49,952 bases of DNA from Bacillota bacterium (GTDB taxonomy: Bacteria > Bacillota > Clostridia > Acetivibrionales > DSM-1351). The stretch lies in the NCBI GenBank assembly GCA_023460955.1, contig JAEWOH010000008.1:1-49952 (forward strand). Reading direction: 5' to 3'. Shown here piece by piece: positions 16,259 through 25,218 of the stretch. Within the stretch, counting starts at the first letter, position 1. Every line of letters starts with the position of its first letter. The position numbers and the translations under genes were made by a program. A model generated the notes under the pieces. The model was not told where the DNA came from and did no database searches. It saw only the letters and a program-made list of their open reading frames with translations.

Positions 16259-18331
16259 TTAAAGTGTCCTTCTAATTGAATTAATTTCATCATCAGAGGG
16301 GTTAAGTTGTTCATAGGTGTTTAGTAATAGTATTGCTTCCTCTAATTGCTTGTGATTTATCAATTCGTATATTTTTGTTTTTATTGTCGCAGCATATAAT
16401 TCAAACTCAAGGTCATTTGCCTCATTTTTTATTAGTTGAATTACGTTCTTTAACTTAGGACTCGCTTCTTGCATTAGCTTTGAGTACTCATAAAAATGAT
16501 TGAAATCATTAGATTCCAGAGCAACGAGTGCATTATACGCGAGATATCCAAATCTAAAGGATCTTGGTATCAATGATATATTTTCATCCGAAAAAATATC
16601 TTCATTATAGCTTGCAGTTATATAACTATATAAATTTAGAGCGCATACATTAAATACTTCCATAAGCTCATCCTTTTGAAGAGTAACAGATAAAGGCAAA
16701 ATACTTTCACAAAGCATTCCCAACCATAGCTGTTCTTGTATAGATACAGGTTGATGATTAATTAAGTAATTATAAACCACGGGTGGAAGATCTTCATATT
16801 TCTTTTGAATAGAATTAATTGTTTCACTTAGGTCATAACTATCTATTATGGATACTAAATGTGAAAGTGGTACATCATATTTAACAAAATAGTAAAATAG
16901 CTCAAACGTAACAGCATCCCATTTATTTATTTTATTCGAGCAATTGATAACTTTCCTTTGTATGTCTTGCGAATTAGTCAACTCCATATATTGTATGACC
17001 AAAAACTCTATAAATAAATCATTTTCGTCTGAGCTATTAATATAAAAAGTATAAAGTAAGGCTTTTTTAGATTCTATATTATTATATAAAAACTCAAGTA
17101 TAGTAATTTGTAATTTCTTAATAGAATTTTCAGGACAATTTCTATATATAAATAGCAATCTAGAGAATTCACCTGATTTTGCCATTATATCAAACTCAAG
17201 CTTAAACCTGATTAGAAATTCTTCATCAGATGAATAATCAAATGGTACTCTATCAAGTAAGTTACAGGCATTTTCATAATCTTCTATGCGATTATAAGCA
17301 TCAACAGCAATAAATAACAAGCTACGAAATGCAGGAGGAGATGTGTATTGTAAAGAATAAAATAAAGTTTCAGAAGTACGGATTGGATTTGTGTGGTATT
17401 CTTCATATAAACACATATACTTATGAAAATCCTCAATAGCTTCTCTATATTGCTGAGTTGAAAAGTAGGATATTGCTTTTATTGCATACATGTGTAAATC
17501 CAAAGTTCTTTTACTATTTTTAAAATTGAAATATTCCTCAATCGTATCTAGTGATTCCTTATATCTGCTCAGAATATAATAAACCATCGCTAGATTAGCA
17601 TAAAATGCATAGATCAGATTTATAAATTTTTGTTTTTTTGCTAACTCAAGCCCTCGTCTACAATATTTCAGAGCCTCAGTCTGCGAACCTTCGAGGTGAA
17701 ATATATCAAATAATTCAAGATATACAGAAGGTGATTCTGGATCTTTCTCAAGTTTCTTAAATAGTAACTCCTTATTTCTGTTACATTTACTTGTTCTTAA
17801 TTTTAAATCCTTCGAAAAATCATAGCCATGGTGGTTAACGACGGACGAAAGGATCTTTACAGGACTTGACAAAGTATTTATCTTTTCATGAACGAGGCCT
17901 TCAAAGCGTGTATTAGGGTAAAGCTTCAATAACCTGAAGGCATTAAATTCTGAATACAAGTTTTTTTCTTTATTGGTGTAACTTCTTATACATATACTTG
18001 CACAATCGTAATTTCTATAATCTTTTGTTTTAAAAAAACTAATCAAGTCTGTGACGTCTTCAAAAATCTCATCTGCGTCAATAAACATAAACCATTCGCC
18101 GGTAGCTCTTTCGAGAGTTGAGTTTCTAGCGGCAGCAAAGTCATCGCACCACTTAAAGTGAAACACATTCGGCGTAAATTCTTTTGCTATCGATATTGTA
18201 GAGTCAGTGGAGCCGGTATCAGCGATTATAAGTTCGGAGTCGAGCTCTTTCAAAACGGGAGAAAGGGATTCAAGACAACTCCTTAGATACTTCTCTTCAT
18301 TTTTAACAATCATACAAATTGAAAGCAACAT
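16259..18331 (-). CDS. GT2 glycosyltransferase with TPR-like repeats (candidate flagellin glycosyltransferase)
   Basis: A 690-residue protein. Residues about 1-110 form a GT2 domain beginning LLSICMIVKNEEKYLRSCLE, with IIADTGSTDST and the metal-binding motif FIDADEIFED; DDFAAARNSTLERATGEW is typical of the TPR-linked subgroup. The remainder is helical and TPR-like, for example DPESPSVYLELFDIFHLEG and ALKYCRRGLELA. There is no membrane segment, so it should act in the cytoplasm. It lies convergent to hag and divergent from flaG, inside the flagellar region. Similar genes sit near flagellin in other Clostridia, so O-glycosylation of flagellin is a reasonable inference. The ATG follows AAGGTG. 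Confidence 0.88.
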   Translation of the reverse strand: MLLSICMIVKNEEKYLRSCLESLSPVLKELDSELIIADTGSTDSTISIAKEFTPNVFHFKWCDDFAAARNSTLERATGEWFMFIDADEIFEDVTDLISFFKTKDYRNYDCASICIRSYTNKEKNLYSEFNAFRLLKLYPNTRFEGLVHEKINTLSSPVKILSSVVNHHGYDFSKDLKLRTSKCNRNKELLFKKLEKDPESPSVYLELFDIFHLEGSQTEALKYCRRGLELAKKQKFINLIYAFYANLAMVYYILSRYKESLDTIEEYFNFKNSKRTLDLHMYAIKAISYFSTQQYREAIEDFHKYMCLYEEYHTNPIRTSETLFYSLQYTSPPAFRSLLFIAVDAYNRIEDYENACNLLDRVPFDYSSDEEFLIRFKLEFDIMAKSGEFSRLLFIYRNCPENSIKKLQITILEFLYNNIESKKALLYTFYINSSDENDLFIEFLVIQYMELTNSQDIQRKVINCSNKINKWDAVTFELFYYFVKYDVPLSHLVSIIDSYDLSETINSIQKKYEDLPPVVYNYLINHQPVSIQEQLWLGMLCESILPLSVTLQKDELMEVFNVCALNLYSYITASYNEDIFSDENISLIPRSFRFGYLAYNALVALESNDFNHFYEYSKLMQEASPKLKNVIQLIKNEANDLEFELYAATIKTKIYELINHKQLEEAILLLNTYEQLNPSDDEINSIRRTL

Positions 18332-18464
18332 ATTTTCACCTTATCATCAATAATTTTTATTTAATCGTAACATAGGTTAATTACCAGTGCAATATGTAGA
18401 AAAAGTGAAGAATAAATCGGTTCAATTGAATGAGTGAATATTTATGTAAAAACTAAAAATAGCT

Positions 18465-18491
18465 TAATGTTTAACAATATTTAACCGATAA
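18465..18491 (+). promoter_or_regulatory. Sigma-D-type promoter for flaG-fliD-fliS
   Basis: TAAT at 18465-18468, a 15-base spacer and ACCGATAA at 18484-18491 closely match the SigD consensus. It lies about 30 bases upstream of the flaG start. Confidence 0.65.
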
Positions 18492-18520
18492 ATTAATATA
18501 AGAAGTGAGGAGGGATGTTT

Positions 18521-18892
18521 GTGCAAATTAATAGTGGGGATTTGATAAATCATAATGTCAATGTCAGTTCTTTAAATTCGAGTAAAGGTGACATGCAGAA
18601 AAAATCACAGGACTCCAATAAGCTAGTATCCCAAATAAATGATACTGATTTAGCTATTATGCCTTTGTCGGAAAAGGTAATATTAGAAGCAATACAAAAG
18701 GCAAATAGGGCTATATCGGGTGGAGATAGACGTTTCGAATTTTCAATACATGAAAAAACTAATGAAATTGTAATTAAAGTCTTTGACTCAAATACAAATG
18801 AACTTATCAGAGAAATACCCAATGAAAAGATATTGGATATGGTCGCAAAAATATGCGAAATGTCGGGAGTTTTTATTGATGAAAGGAGGTAA
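18521..18892 (+). CDS. flaG: FlaG-family protein
   Basis: A 123-residue FlaG (YvyC-like) protein, encoded directly before fliD. The N-terminal half is polar. The C-terminal half has the family pattern, with RRFEFSIHEKTNEIVIKVFD and LIREIPNEKILDMVAKI. GTG at 18521 is preferred, with GGAGG 7 bases upstream; the ATG at 18515 is only 1 base from it. FlaG influences filament length in other bacteria. The gene lies 5 bases before fliD under a SigD-type promoter. Confidence 0.92.
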   Translation: MQINSGDLINHNVNVSSLNSSKGDMQKKSQDSNKLVSQINDTDLAIMPLSEKVILEAIQKANRAISGGDRRFEFSIHEKTNEIVIKVFDSNTNELIREIPNEKILDMVAKICEMSGVFIDERR

Positions 18893-18897
18893 ATTTA

Positions 18898-20862
18898 ATG
18901 TCAAATAGTATGATAAATGCTTTGAACACTAGAATGAGATTAACCGGAATGTCGTCAGGTCTAGATACGGATTCCATCGTTAAAAAATTAATGTCAGTTG
19001 ATTATGCAAGACTTGATAAGCTAAAGCAACAGAAAGAAAAAACTGAATGGAAAATGGATGCGTATAGAGAAGTTACAAATATGCTTCGGAGCTTTCACAA
19101 CGATTATCTTGATATACTATCCCCTAAGAACATTAAATCCTTAAGCTCATTTTCTACCTTTGTAACATCTTATGGGACAAGCACAGACAGTAATTATGTG
19201 GGAATTACTGCAGGTTCGTCCGCCAAAGCGGGTACATATACCATTTCATCAATAACAGCTGCGACCGCAGCAACGTTATCGGGTACCAATGTATCAAAGC
19301 CTGTGGTGGGCCTGGAGATCACAAATAATGATATTCAGCAGATTAATAGTGCTAATAATAATAATGTAATAAGATTTACCTATAATAACACTACCGTCAA
19401 TTTGACAATTGAGGATAGCGAAAACATAACAACAGTTGATGGTATGGTCGCTGCATTACAAGCGAAAATTAATAAGAACTTTGGTGCTGGTAACATAACC
19501 GTTGGAAGTGTGGATGGAACAAACGGAGGAAAGCAACTAACATTTACTAATGCTAGAAGCACTGACAGTTTTAGTATGGATGTAAATCAGTACTTGGGAA
19601 TAAATTTATCCAACAATTCGAACAAAATAGATATAACTGCAAAAATAGCTGATAAGAGTGCAGGTTTCGTATCTCCTTTGGGGATTACTCAAGGTGACAT
19701 CACAGATAATGACATTGAGTTTACAATTAATGGAGAAGCCTTTTCGTTCAATTCAGCAAATACTTCGATACAAGATATAATGAATTCTATAAACAATAAT
19801 AAAAACGTTAATGCAACTTTAAGATACGATTTTACAACAAATAGTTTCAAACTTCAGGGCAAGACTACTGGCGCAACCAGTGAACTAAATATTGTTGATA
19901 AAACCGGAAAGTTTATGAAATCTATTTTGAATAATAATCTTTCTGATACTGGTAATGATGCAATAATAAAAATTGACGGAGTTGCTGACCCAATAGTAAG
20001 GTCAACCAATTCCTTTACTTACGATGGATTAAACTTTAACATTCAAAAAGATTTAGTTGAAGGTGTTGATACTCCGGTTACTGTAACCGTAAAGGCCGAT
20101 GCTTCAGCAGCCTATGATAAGATAAAAGGCTTCGTTGATAAGTATAATGAGCTGATAGACAAAATAGGGTCAAAGCTCTCTGAAAAAAAATATAGAGAGT
20201 ACAATCCACTTACTGAAGAGCAAAAGAGTGGAATGTCAGAAGCTCAAATTAAACAGTGGGAAGATAAGGCAAAATCAGGCTTGTTAAATGGTGATAGTAT
20301 TATTTCCGGTCTAATGACAAAACTCAGAGAATCTTTATACACCTCAGTAGAGGGAGTAGGGGCAAAACTGTATACTATTGGCATAACAACTTCTATAGAT
20401 TACTCCTCAAAAGGAAAACTGGTTATTGATGAAACAAAGCTAAAAGATGCATTGGTTAATAATCCGGATGAAGTTGCTAATTTGTTTGCTAAGTCCTCAG
20501 ATATAAATTATTATCAAGCTACTGAAAGTGACACAGCTGATTTAAAAAACCAAAGGTATAATGAGTCAGGTCTGGCTCAAAGATTTTCTGATATAATTCA
20601 GGATTCAATTAGAACAACTACAATCAAGGATTCAAAAGGTTCTCTGTTAGAAAAGGCGGGCATGTTGGGAGATAGCTCGGTAACTAAAAATATGTTGTTT
20701 AAGGAGATTTCTGGATTTGATAAAGCTGTATCAGAAATGAATTATAAGTTAACAGCGAAAGAAAATGCACTATATTCTAAGTTTGCACAACTTGAATCTG
20801 CACTCAACAGGATGAATTCTCAGTCAAGCTGGTTGTCGCAACAATTCGGAGGTAGCCAATAG
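18898..20862 (+). CDS. fliD: Flagellar filament cap protein FliD
   Basis: A 654-residue FliD (HAP2), the capping protein that helps flagellin subunits fold at the filament tip. The N-terminal region has RLTGMSSGLDTDSIVKKLM, typical of FliD. A central beta-rich region follows, and the C-terminus has the conserved helices, ending near KFAQLESALNRMNSQSSWL. The segment from about 400, AYDKIKGFVDKYNELIDKI, matches the C-terminal domain start. The length is somewhat above the common 450-600, mainly in the variable exposed middle. The ATG follows AAAGGAGG. fliS follows 77 bases downstream. Confidence 0.95.
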   Translation: MSNSMINALNTRMRLTGMSSGLDTDSIVKKLMSVDYARLDKLKQQKEKTEWKMDAYREVTNMLRSFHNDYLDILSPKNIKSLSSFSTFVTSYGTSTDSNYVGITAGSSAKAGTYTISSITAATAATLSGTNVSKPVVGLEITNNDIQQINSANNNNVIRFTYNNTTVNLTIEDSENITTVDGMVAALQAKINKNFGAGNITVGSVDGTNGGKQLTFTNARSTDSFSMDVNQYLGINLSNNSNKIDITAKIADKSAGFVSPLGITQGDITDNDIEFTINGEAFSFNSANTSIQDIMNSINNNKNVNATLRYDFTTNSFKLQGKTTGATSELNIVDKTGKFMKSILNNNLSDTGNDAIIKIDGVADPIVRSTNSFTYDGLNFNIQKDLVEGVDTPVTVTVKADASAAYDKIKGFVDKYNELIDKIGSKLSEKKYREYNPLTEEQKSGMSEAQIKQWEDKAKSGLLNGDSIISGLMTKLRESLYTSVEGVGAKLYTIGITTSIDYSSKGKLVIDETKLKDALVNNPDEVANLFAKSSDINYYQATESDTADLKNQRYNESGLAQRFSDIIQDSIRTTTIKDSKGSLLEKAGMLGDSSVTKNMLFKEISGFDKAVSEMNYKLTAKENALYSKFAQLESALNRMNSQSSWLSQQFGGSQ

Positions 20863-20939
20863 TAGTCGGAAACATTAGAGATAAAAGTTAGAAATGATAA
20901 TCATTAAATCTATCTAATAATAAATGGAGAGTGTTATTA

Positions 20940-21344
20940 ATGTTTGATAATAACGGATATAATCAGTATAAACAAAATTCAATAAATACAGCAACCCCTG
21001 GCGAACTTACCTTAATGCTTTTTAATGGTTTAGTTAAATTTATTATGCAAGGACAAAACGGCATAGATGAGAAAAATACTGTAAAATCTCATGAAGGAAT
21101 AATCCGTGCAGAAGATATTTTAACTGAACTTCGTGCAACTCTTGATTTAAATTATGAGATAGCGAAGTATTTGGATAGTCTGTATGAATATATGCATAGA
21201 AGATTAATACAAGCTAATATTAAAAAGGATAAGGAAATTCTTAATGAAGTGCTGGGGATGGCTAAGGAATTAAGAGATACTTGGGCACAGGCTGTGAAAC
21301 TTGCTAAACAGCAGGTTAAGGCTCAAGAGGCGATGGCAAAGTAA
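20940..21344 (+). CDS. fliS: Flagellin chaperone FliS
   Basis: A 134-residue FliS, the cytoplasmic export chaperone that binds the flagellin C-terminus. NQYKQNSINTATPGELTLML and the following LFNGLVKFI are the family signature. The late segment YLDSLYEYMHRRLIQANIKK is also typical. ATG at 20940 is chosen because GGAG lies about 10 bases upstream; an earlier in-frame GTG at 20931 abuts that site. It sits in the standard flaG-fliD-fliS order. Confidence 0.96.
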   Translation: MFDNNGYNQYKQNSINTATPGELTLMLFNGLVKFIMQGQNGIDEKNTVKSHEGIIRAEDILTELRATLDLNYEIAKYLDSLYEYMHRRLIQANIKKDKEILNEVLGMAKELRDTWAQAVKLAKQQVKAQEAMAK

Positions 21345-21370
21345 ATATTATATTGAATCCATAAAGAACG

Positions 21371-21403
21371 CACCTCGTACACTTTTGAGCGTACGGGGTG
21401 TTT
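21371..21403 (+). terminator. Hairpin after fliS, possible weak terminator
   Basis: CACCTCGTAC and GTACGGGGTG pair over 10 positions with one G-T pair around a 10-base loop. Only three T residues follow, so termination may be partial. Confidence 0.55.
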
Positions 21404-21461
21404 GACTATAATAATAGGCTGTATAATAAAGGATAGTTTTGAAGGTGTTGGGAGGTAGTGT

Positions 21462-21944
21462 ATGACCAAAGAGAAATATATTCATAAGCTAATAGATTTA
21501 TCTCAAAAGAAGCATTTAGCATTAATAAAAATATTGAAGCTAACAGAGGAGCAAAGTCTTGCTATTTCAGAAGATAACATTGAAGGACTTCAAAAACTTT
21601 TAGACTTAAAACAACTAGAGATGGATATTATAGACCAGCTTGACGATGAGTTTGAAGTGTATTACTTCAGGTTGAAGTCGGACCTTGGAGTTGAGAGCCT
21701 GGAAGAATTAAGACTGTCTGAAATTAATGGCTCAGCAGAATTAAAGCAGATTATCACATCTATTTCTGATATTTTGAGACAGATCCAAGTAATCGAAAAT
21801 CAAAATAATAATAAAGTTAAAGAGTTAATGGATGATCTCAGTACGCAAATTAAACAAGTTAAACAAGGCCAGATTGCAAATAACGGCTATAATATAGCGT
21901 CAAAATTACCACAGCAATCATATTACTTCGATACTAAAAAGTAA
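21462..21944 (+). CDS. FliT/FlgN-like flagellar chaperone
   Basis: A 160-residue, strongly helical cytoplasmic protein without membrane segments, located where fliT lies in Bacillus, after fliS. The opening (KLIDLSQKKHLALIKILKLTEEQ) and the internal heptad-like segments resemble FlgN/FliT export chaperones. A likely client is FliD, as for FliT, but this is inferred from position. The ATG follows GGGAGG. A partial terminator precedes it, so it may have its own promoter. Confidence 0.65.
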   Translation: MTKEKYIHKLIDLSQKKHLALIKILKLTEEQSLAISEDNIEGLQKLLDLKQLEMDIIDQLDDEFEVYYFRLKSDLGVESLEELRLSEINGSAELKQIITSISDILRQIQVIENQNNNKVKELMDDLSTQIKQVKQGQIANNGYNIASKLPQQSYYFDTKK

Positions 21945-21991
21945 TTTGTGTAAACCAAAAGATGTTAAAATTCTTTGAAGGGGTTAGTGCT

Positions 21992-22768
21992 ATGAAGGTA
22001 GTTATTTTAGCAGGTGGATACGGAACAAGAATCAGTGAAGAATCACATTTAAGACCAAAACCCATGATTGAAATTGGAGAAAAACCAATTCTCTGGCATA
22101 TTATGAAACATTATTCACACTATGGGTTTAACGAATTCATTATATGTCTAGGTTATAAGGGATATATGATAAAAGAGTTTTTTGCCGATTATTACTTGCA
22201 CATGTCCGACATAACTTTTGATTTTACCAAGAATAATGAGATGACTATTCATAACAATGTTGCAGAGCCATGGAAAGTAACACTTGTTGATACCGGACTT
22301 AACACTCAAACAGGTGGTCGTATAGCAAGGATTAAGGATTATATTGGCAATGATACATTTATGCTTACATATGGCGACGGTGTATCAGATATTGATATAA
22401 TAAGATTGTGGGAATATCACAGAGAAAACAAAAAATTAGTAACTGTTTCAGCGGTACAACCTGGTGGCAGGTTTGGTGTAATTGATGTTGATGATGATAC
22501 CAACATTGCAAAAGGTTTTATAGAGAAAGCAAAAGAAGATGGCGGATGGATAAATGCAGGTTTTATGATTATAGAACCAGGGATATTTAGTTATTTAGAT
22601 GGAGATAATTGCATTTTTGAGCGAGGCCCAATGGAAACTATAAGCAGAGAAGGCGAATTGATGGTATTCAAGCACGATGGGTTTTGGCAGTGTATGGATA
22701 CGCAAAGAGATAAAGGGCTGCTGGATAGCATGTGGAATTCTGGAAATGCAAAGTGGAAGGTTTGGTAG
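21992..22768 (+). CDS. rfbF: Glucose-1-phosphate cytidylyltransferase
   Basis: A 258-residue enzyme expected to make CDP-glucose from CTP and glucose 1-phosphate. The nucleotide-binding motif LAGGYGTRISEES, with RPKPMIEIG, opens the protein. LTYGDGVSDIDI holds the metal-binding Asp, and the C-terminal part has FWQCMDTQRDK. Length and motifs match RfbF/DdhA. ATG 21992 fits AAGGGG 8 bases upstream; an ATG at 21962 has no such site. No CDP-glucose 4,6-dehydratase or other dideoxysugar gene follows in this window, so the fate of CDP-glucose is unclear. It opens the glycan island. Confidence 0.92.
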   Translation: MKVVILAGGYGTRISEESHLRPKPMIEIGEKPILWHIMKHYSHYGFNEFIICLGYKGYMIKEFFADYYLHMSDITFDFTKNNEMTIHNNVAEPWKVTLVDTGLNTQTGGRIARIKDYIGNDTFMLTYGDGVSDIDIIRLWEYHRENKKLVTVSAVQPGGRFGVIDVDDDTNIAKGFIEKAKEDGGWINAGFMIIEPGIFSYLDGDNCIFERGPMETISREGELMVFKHDGFWQCMDTQRDKGLLDSMWNSGNAKWKVW

Positions 22769-22801
22769 AGAAATTATGATTACTGTTATAGGGAGAATAG
22801 T

Positions 22802-23746
22802 ATGCCAAGTATCAGTGTAATAATGCTTACATATAACCGAGAAAAATTTGTCGGGAGAGCTATAGAGTCAATACTAGCTCAAACATTTACAGATTTTGAG
22901 TTTATTATTATAGATAATGGTTCTAATGATCAAAGCGGCAAAATAGCCGATGAGTATGCGGCAAAAGATTCGAGAATTAAAGTACTCCATCGAGAACGCG
23001 GAAATATTGGCAGCGGGCGTAATGCCGGTTTAGAGGAAGCATTAGGGGAATATATTGCTTTTGTCGATGATGATGACGAATGTGAGCCCGATTATTTAAG
23101 TTTTTTGTATAATTTGGTTATTAACCATCATGCTGACATATCAATATGTAGCGCTTTAAAGGAAGAAAACGGTCAGATTACTACTGTTGGAGTTGCCCAC
23201 GATTTAGTAGTAATGAATAACGAAGAATCTATTATTACGTTGATGTGGCGAAAGCTGTATAACACTGGATTTCCTACAAAGTTAATTTCGGCAAGGACAT
23301 TTCAAGAAATAAGATTTGCCAATACAGGACAATACGATGATATTTCGATACTATACAAAGTGCTAGCAGAAGCAGATACTGTTGTGTATCACGGTATTCC
23401 AAAATATAAGGTCTATCGTCACGAGAACAATAATTCGTATGCAACAACAAAGGACGGTGTCATATCTCCTTCGTATCTTGAAGCATATAGAAAAGCTTAT
23501 CGAGAGCGTACAGAATGGTTGTGTAAGCGATTTCCTAGCAACACTGACTACTGGTGGTATTTTGATTTTTCTTTTCAGATCTCAATGGTCAATAAAATTA
23601 TGTCAAACAGTTTGACCGACTGCGAAATACATTTGAAAGAAATGCGCTGCGAGCTGGCTAAACATTATAATGAATTTATGAATAGTATATATTCGCTTGA
23701 TTTAGAAAAGGCTTGGATGGAAAAATATATAATATTAAAAGAGTAG
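22802..23746 (+). CDS. GT2 family glycosyltransferase
   Basis: A 314-residue GT-A fold glycosyltransferase, predicted cytoplasmic. The opening SISVIMLTYNREKFVGRAIE, the segment IIIDNGSNDQSGKI and the DxD-type acidic motif AFVDDDDECEPDY are those of family GT2. The C-terminal part has no membrane segment. The gene lies 33 bases after rfbF and is followed by decayed genes. Donor and acceptor cannot be deduced. Confidence 0.9.
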   Translation: MPSISVIMLTYNREKFVGRAIESILAQTFTDFEFIIIDNGSNDQSGKIADEYAAKDSRIKVLHRERGNIGSGRNAGLEEALGEYIAFVDDDDECEPDYLSFLYNLVINHHADISICSALKEENGQITTVGVAHDLVVMNNEESIITLMWRKLYNTGFPTKLISARTFQEIRFANTGQYDDISILYKVLAEADTVVYHGIPKYKVYRHENNNSYATTKDGVISPSYLEAYRKAYRERTEWLCKRFPSNTDYWWYFDFSFQISMVNKIMSNSLTDCEIHLKEMRCELAKHYNEFMNSIYSLDLEKAWMEKYIILKE

Positions 23747-24031
23747 TTGAGTCAATATTACACCGGGCATATAAGTGTGATGTTGTGTTGTACGGATGTA
23801 GTTATATGTGTGACTCGTTGGGCAGATGCATGAAAGTTATAATTGCAAAATATTATTTTTGGTTGATAGAAGATATTATCTGTTCAAGGATATAATTGCG
23901 CCGTGGTGCCACCTGAAACGCTAATACCCGAAAAACATTTTTTGATCGTTGTCCCATTTGGGTTAAATGCTATTGATTCTATTTGTGATAATTGTTTAAA
24001 ACTAGGATAATATGGAGAAGATTGGTTTATT
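23747..24031 (+). pseudogene. Decayed Rossmann-like sugar/nucleotide-binding domain gene
   Basis: Fragments in different frames resemble the N-terminal domains of the genes at 25215 and 26092. First comes VVLYGCSYMCDSLGRCMK, then FLVDRRYYLFK in another frame. Next is GYNCAVVPPETLIPEKHF running to an in-frame stop at 24008-24010, followed by YGEDWF. At least two frameshifts and a stop break the gene. It looks like a third, dead copy of this domain type. Confidence 0.6.
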
Positions 24032-24079
24032 TGATATTGAGAAGTAAACTATGATATTTAGTTTAACAATGTGATTTTA

Positions 24080-24508
24080 GGTAAACACTTTCAATTATGT
24101 TAAGCTTTAGTTCGTTACGCTACCGCCAATTACATTTGGTCAGTAGGGTGATTTTGTTCGATAAATCATACTCTGGGGTATGGAGGTGACCATTCTTTTA
24201 ATCCGTCAACAAGTTCACATTTTTACATCAAAAAAGCCACAAGCTTAAAATCGGACATGAAGTATGGATAGGTGCTAATAGCATTCATCAATTGCTCAAA
24301 ATAAAAAACAATCGGCAATGGTGCGGTTATTGCTACCGGAAGTGTTGTTTTAGAGGATGTACCGCCCTATGAGGTGGTTGTGGGTATTCCTGTAAAGGTT
24401 AAAAAACACCGGTTCACATATGCGCAAATAGCAATTTTGGAAAATGTTCAATGGTGGAATTGGGATGACGATAAAATAAATTACTTTTTAAGCGATTTTT
24501 ATAGATAG
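24080..24508 (+). pseudogene. Decayed hexapeptide-repeat acetyltransferase (CatB/Vat-like)
   Basis: Pieces of a left-handed beta-helix acyltransferase remain. NPSTSSHFY lies in one frame, KIGHEVWIGAN in another, and from 24314 an open C-terminal stretch GNGAVIATGSVVLEDVPPYE continues to the stop at 24508. That stretch includes VVGIPVKV and the WWNWDDDKI ending typical of CatB-like sugar O-acetyltransferases. Several frameshifts separate the pieces, so no functional enzyme is made. It suggests the glycan once carried, or in relatives still carries, an O-acetyl group. Confidence 0.75.
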
Positions 24509-24519
24509 GTGGACACTAC

Positions 24520-25218
24520 ATGATAGAAAAAGATATTATTGGGATTGTCGGTGGAATGGGCAGTTACGCAACAGCATATTTTTTTCGTAAAATAATTGAT
24601 TCATTCCCCGCGGAAAAGGAGTGGGAGCGCCCTCGGATTATCATTGACAATAACTGCGTAATGCCGAGCCGCGTCCGTGCAATACTCTATAATGAAAACG
24701 TTGATGAATTGGTTGATGAGCTTTCAAAATCAGTCGATGGATTGGTTTCTTTAGGTTGTAATAAAATAATATTGGCATGTATTACATCGCACTATTTTCT
24801 TAATAGTTTGAATATTACATATCCACATTTGTTTACATCAATTGATTTGCTTAAAGGAACTGTCGACGCAATTAAAGAAAAAGAAGTGTATATTTGTTGC
24901 ACCGAGGGAACAGCTCAAACAAGACTTTGGGATAGTTATTTTCAAAAAGATACTCAGATAATTTATCCTGACGAACATGAACTTCGTAAACTTCGCATTT
25001 TCATAGAGGCTGTGAAAAAAAATAATATAAATACTGAGATAATTGAAAGTTTTGCTGAATTCATAAGTAAGGCACCGTGCAAAAGCATCATTTTGGGCTG
25101 CACTGAATTACCTGTACTATATGATTTGATTAAGTCACAGGATAATAAACTGAACAAAATTGTATATGACCCATTGCAATGTGGAATTGAAATATTAAAG
25201 GAGAGTCTAGAGAAATGA
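24520..25218 (+). CDS. Aspartate/glutamate racemase family protein
   Basis: A 232-residue two-domain protein of the Asp/Glu racemase family, which uses two Cys residues to invert an alpha carbon. The N-terminal IGIVGGMGSYATAYFFRKI, the first Cys in LACITSHYF and the second in ILGCTELPVLYD are visible, so both catalytic Cys positions are kept. The usual CNTAH loop is altered to CITSH, which may mean a different substrate. The stop overlaps the next start by 4 bases (ATGA), implying coupled translation with the methyltransferase-like gene. In a glycan island it probably prepares an amino acid used as a substituent, rather than serving cell-wall supply. Confidence 0.85.
   Translation: MIEKDIIGIVGGMGSYATAYFFRKIIDSFPAEKEWERPRIIIDNNCVMPSRVRAILYNENVDELVDELSKSVDGLVSLGCNKIILACITSHYFLNSLNITYPHLFTSIDLLKGTVDAIKEKEVYICCTEGTAQTRLWDSYFQKDTQIIYPDEHELRKLRIFIEAVKKNNINTEIIESFAEFISKAPCKSIILGCTELPVLYDLIKSQDNKLNKIVYDPLQCGIEILKESLEK

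Noticed and set aside
20892..20906. Fur-box-like TGATAATCATTA between fliD and fliS
   Set aside because: Only about 12 of 15 positions match, in AT-rich DNA, and there is no iron-related context.
23713..23895. A 60-residue ORF after the first GT2 gene
   Set aside because: It overlaps the end of that gene and is one frame of a larger decayed Rossmann-like gene, so it is not an intact small protein.
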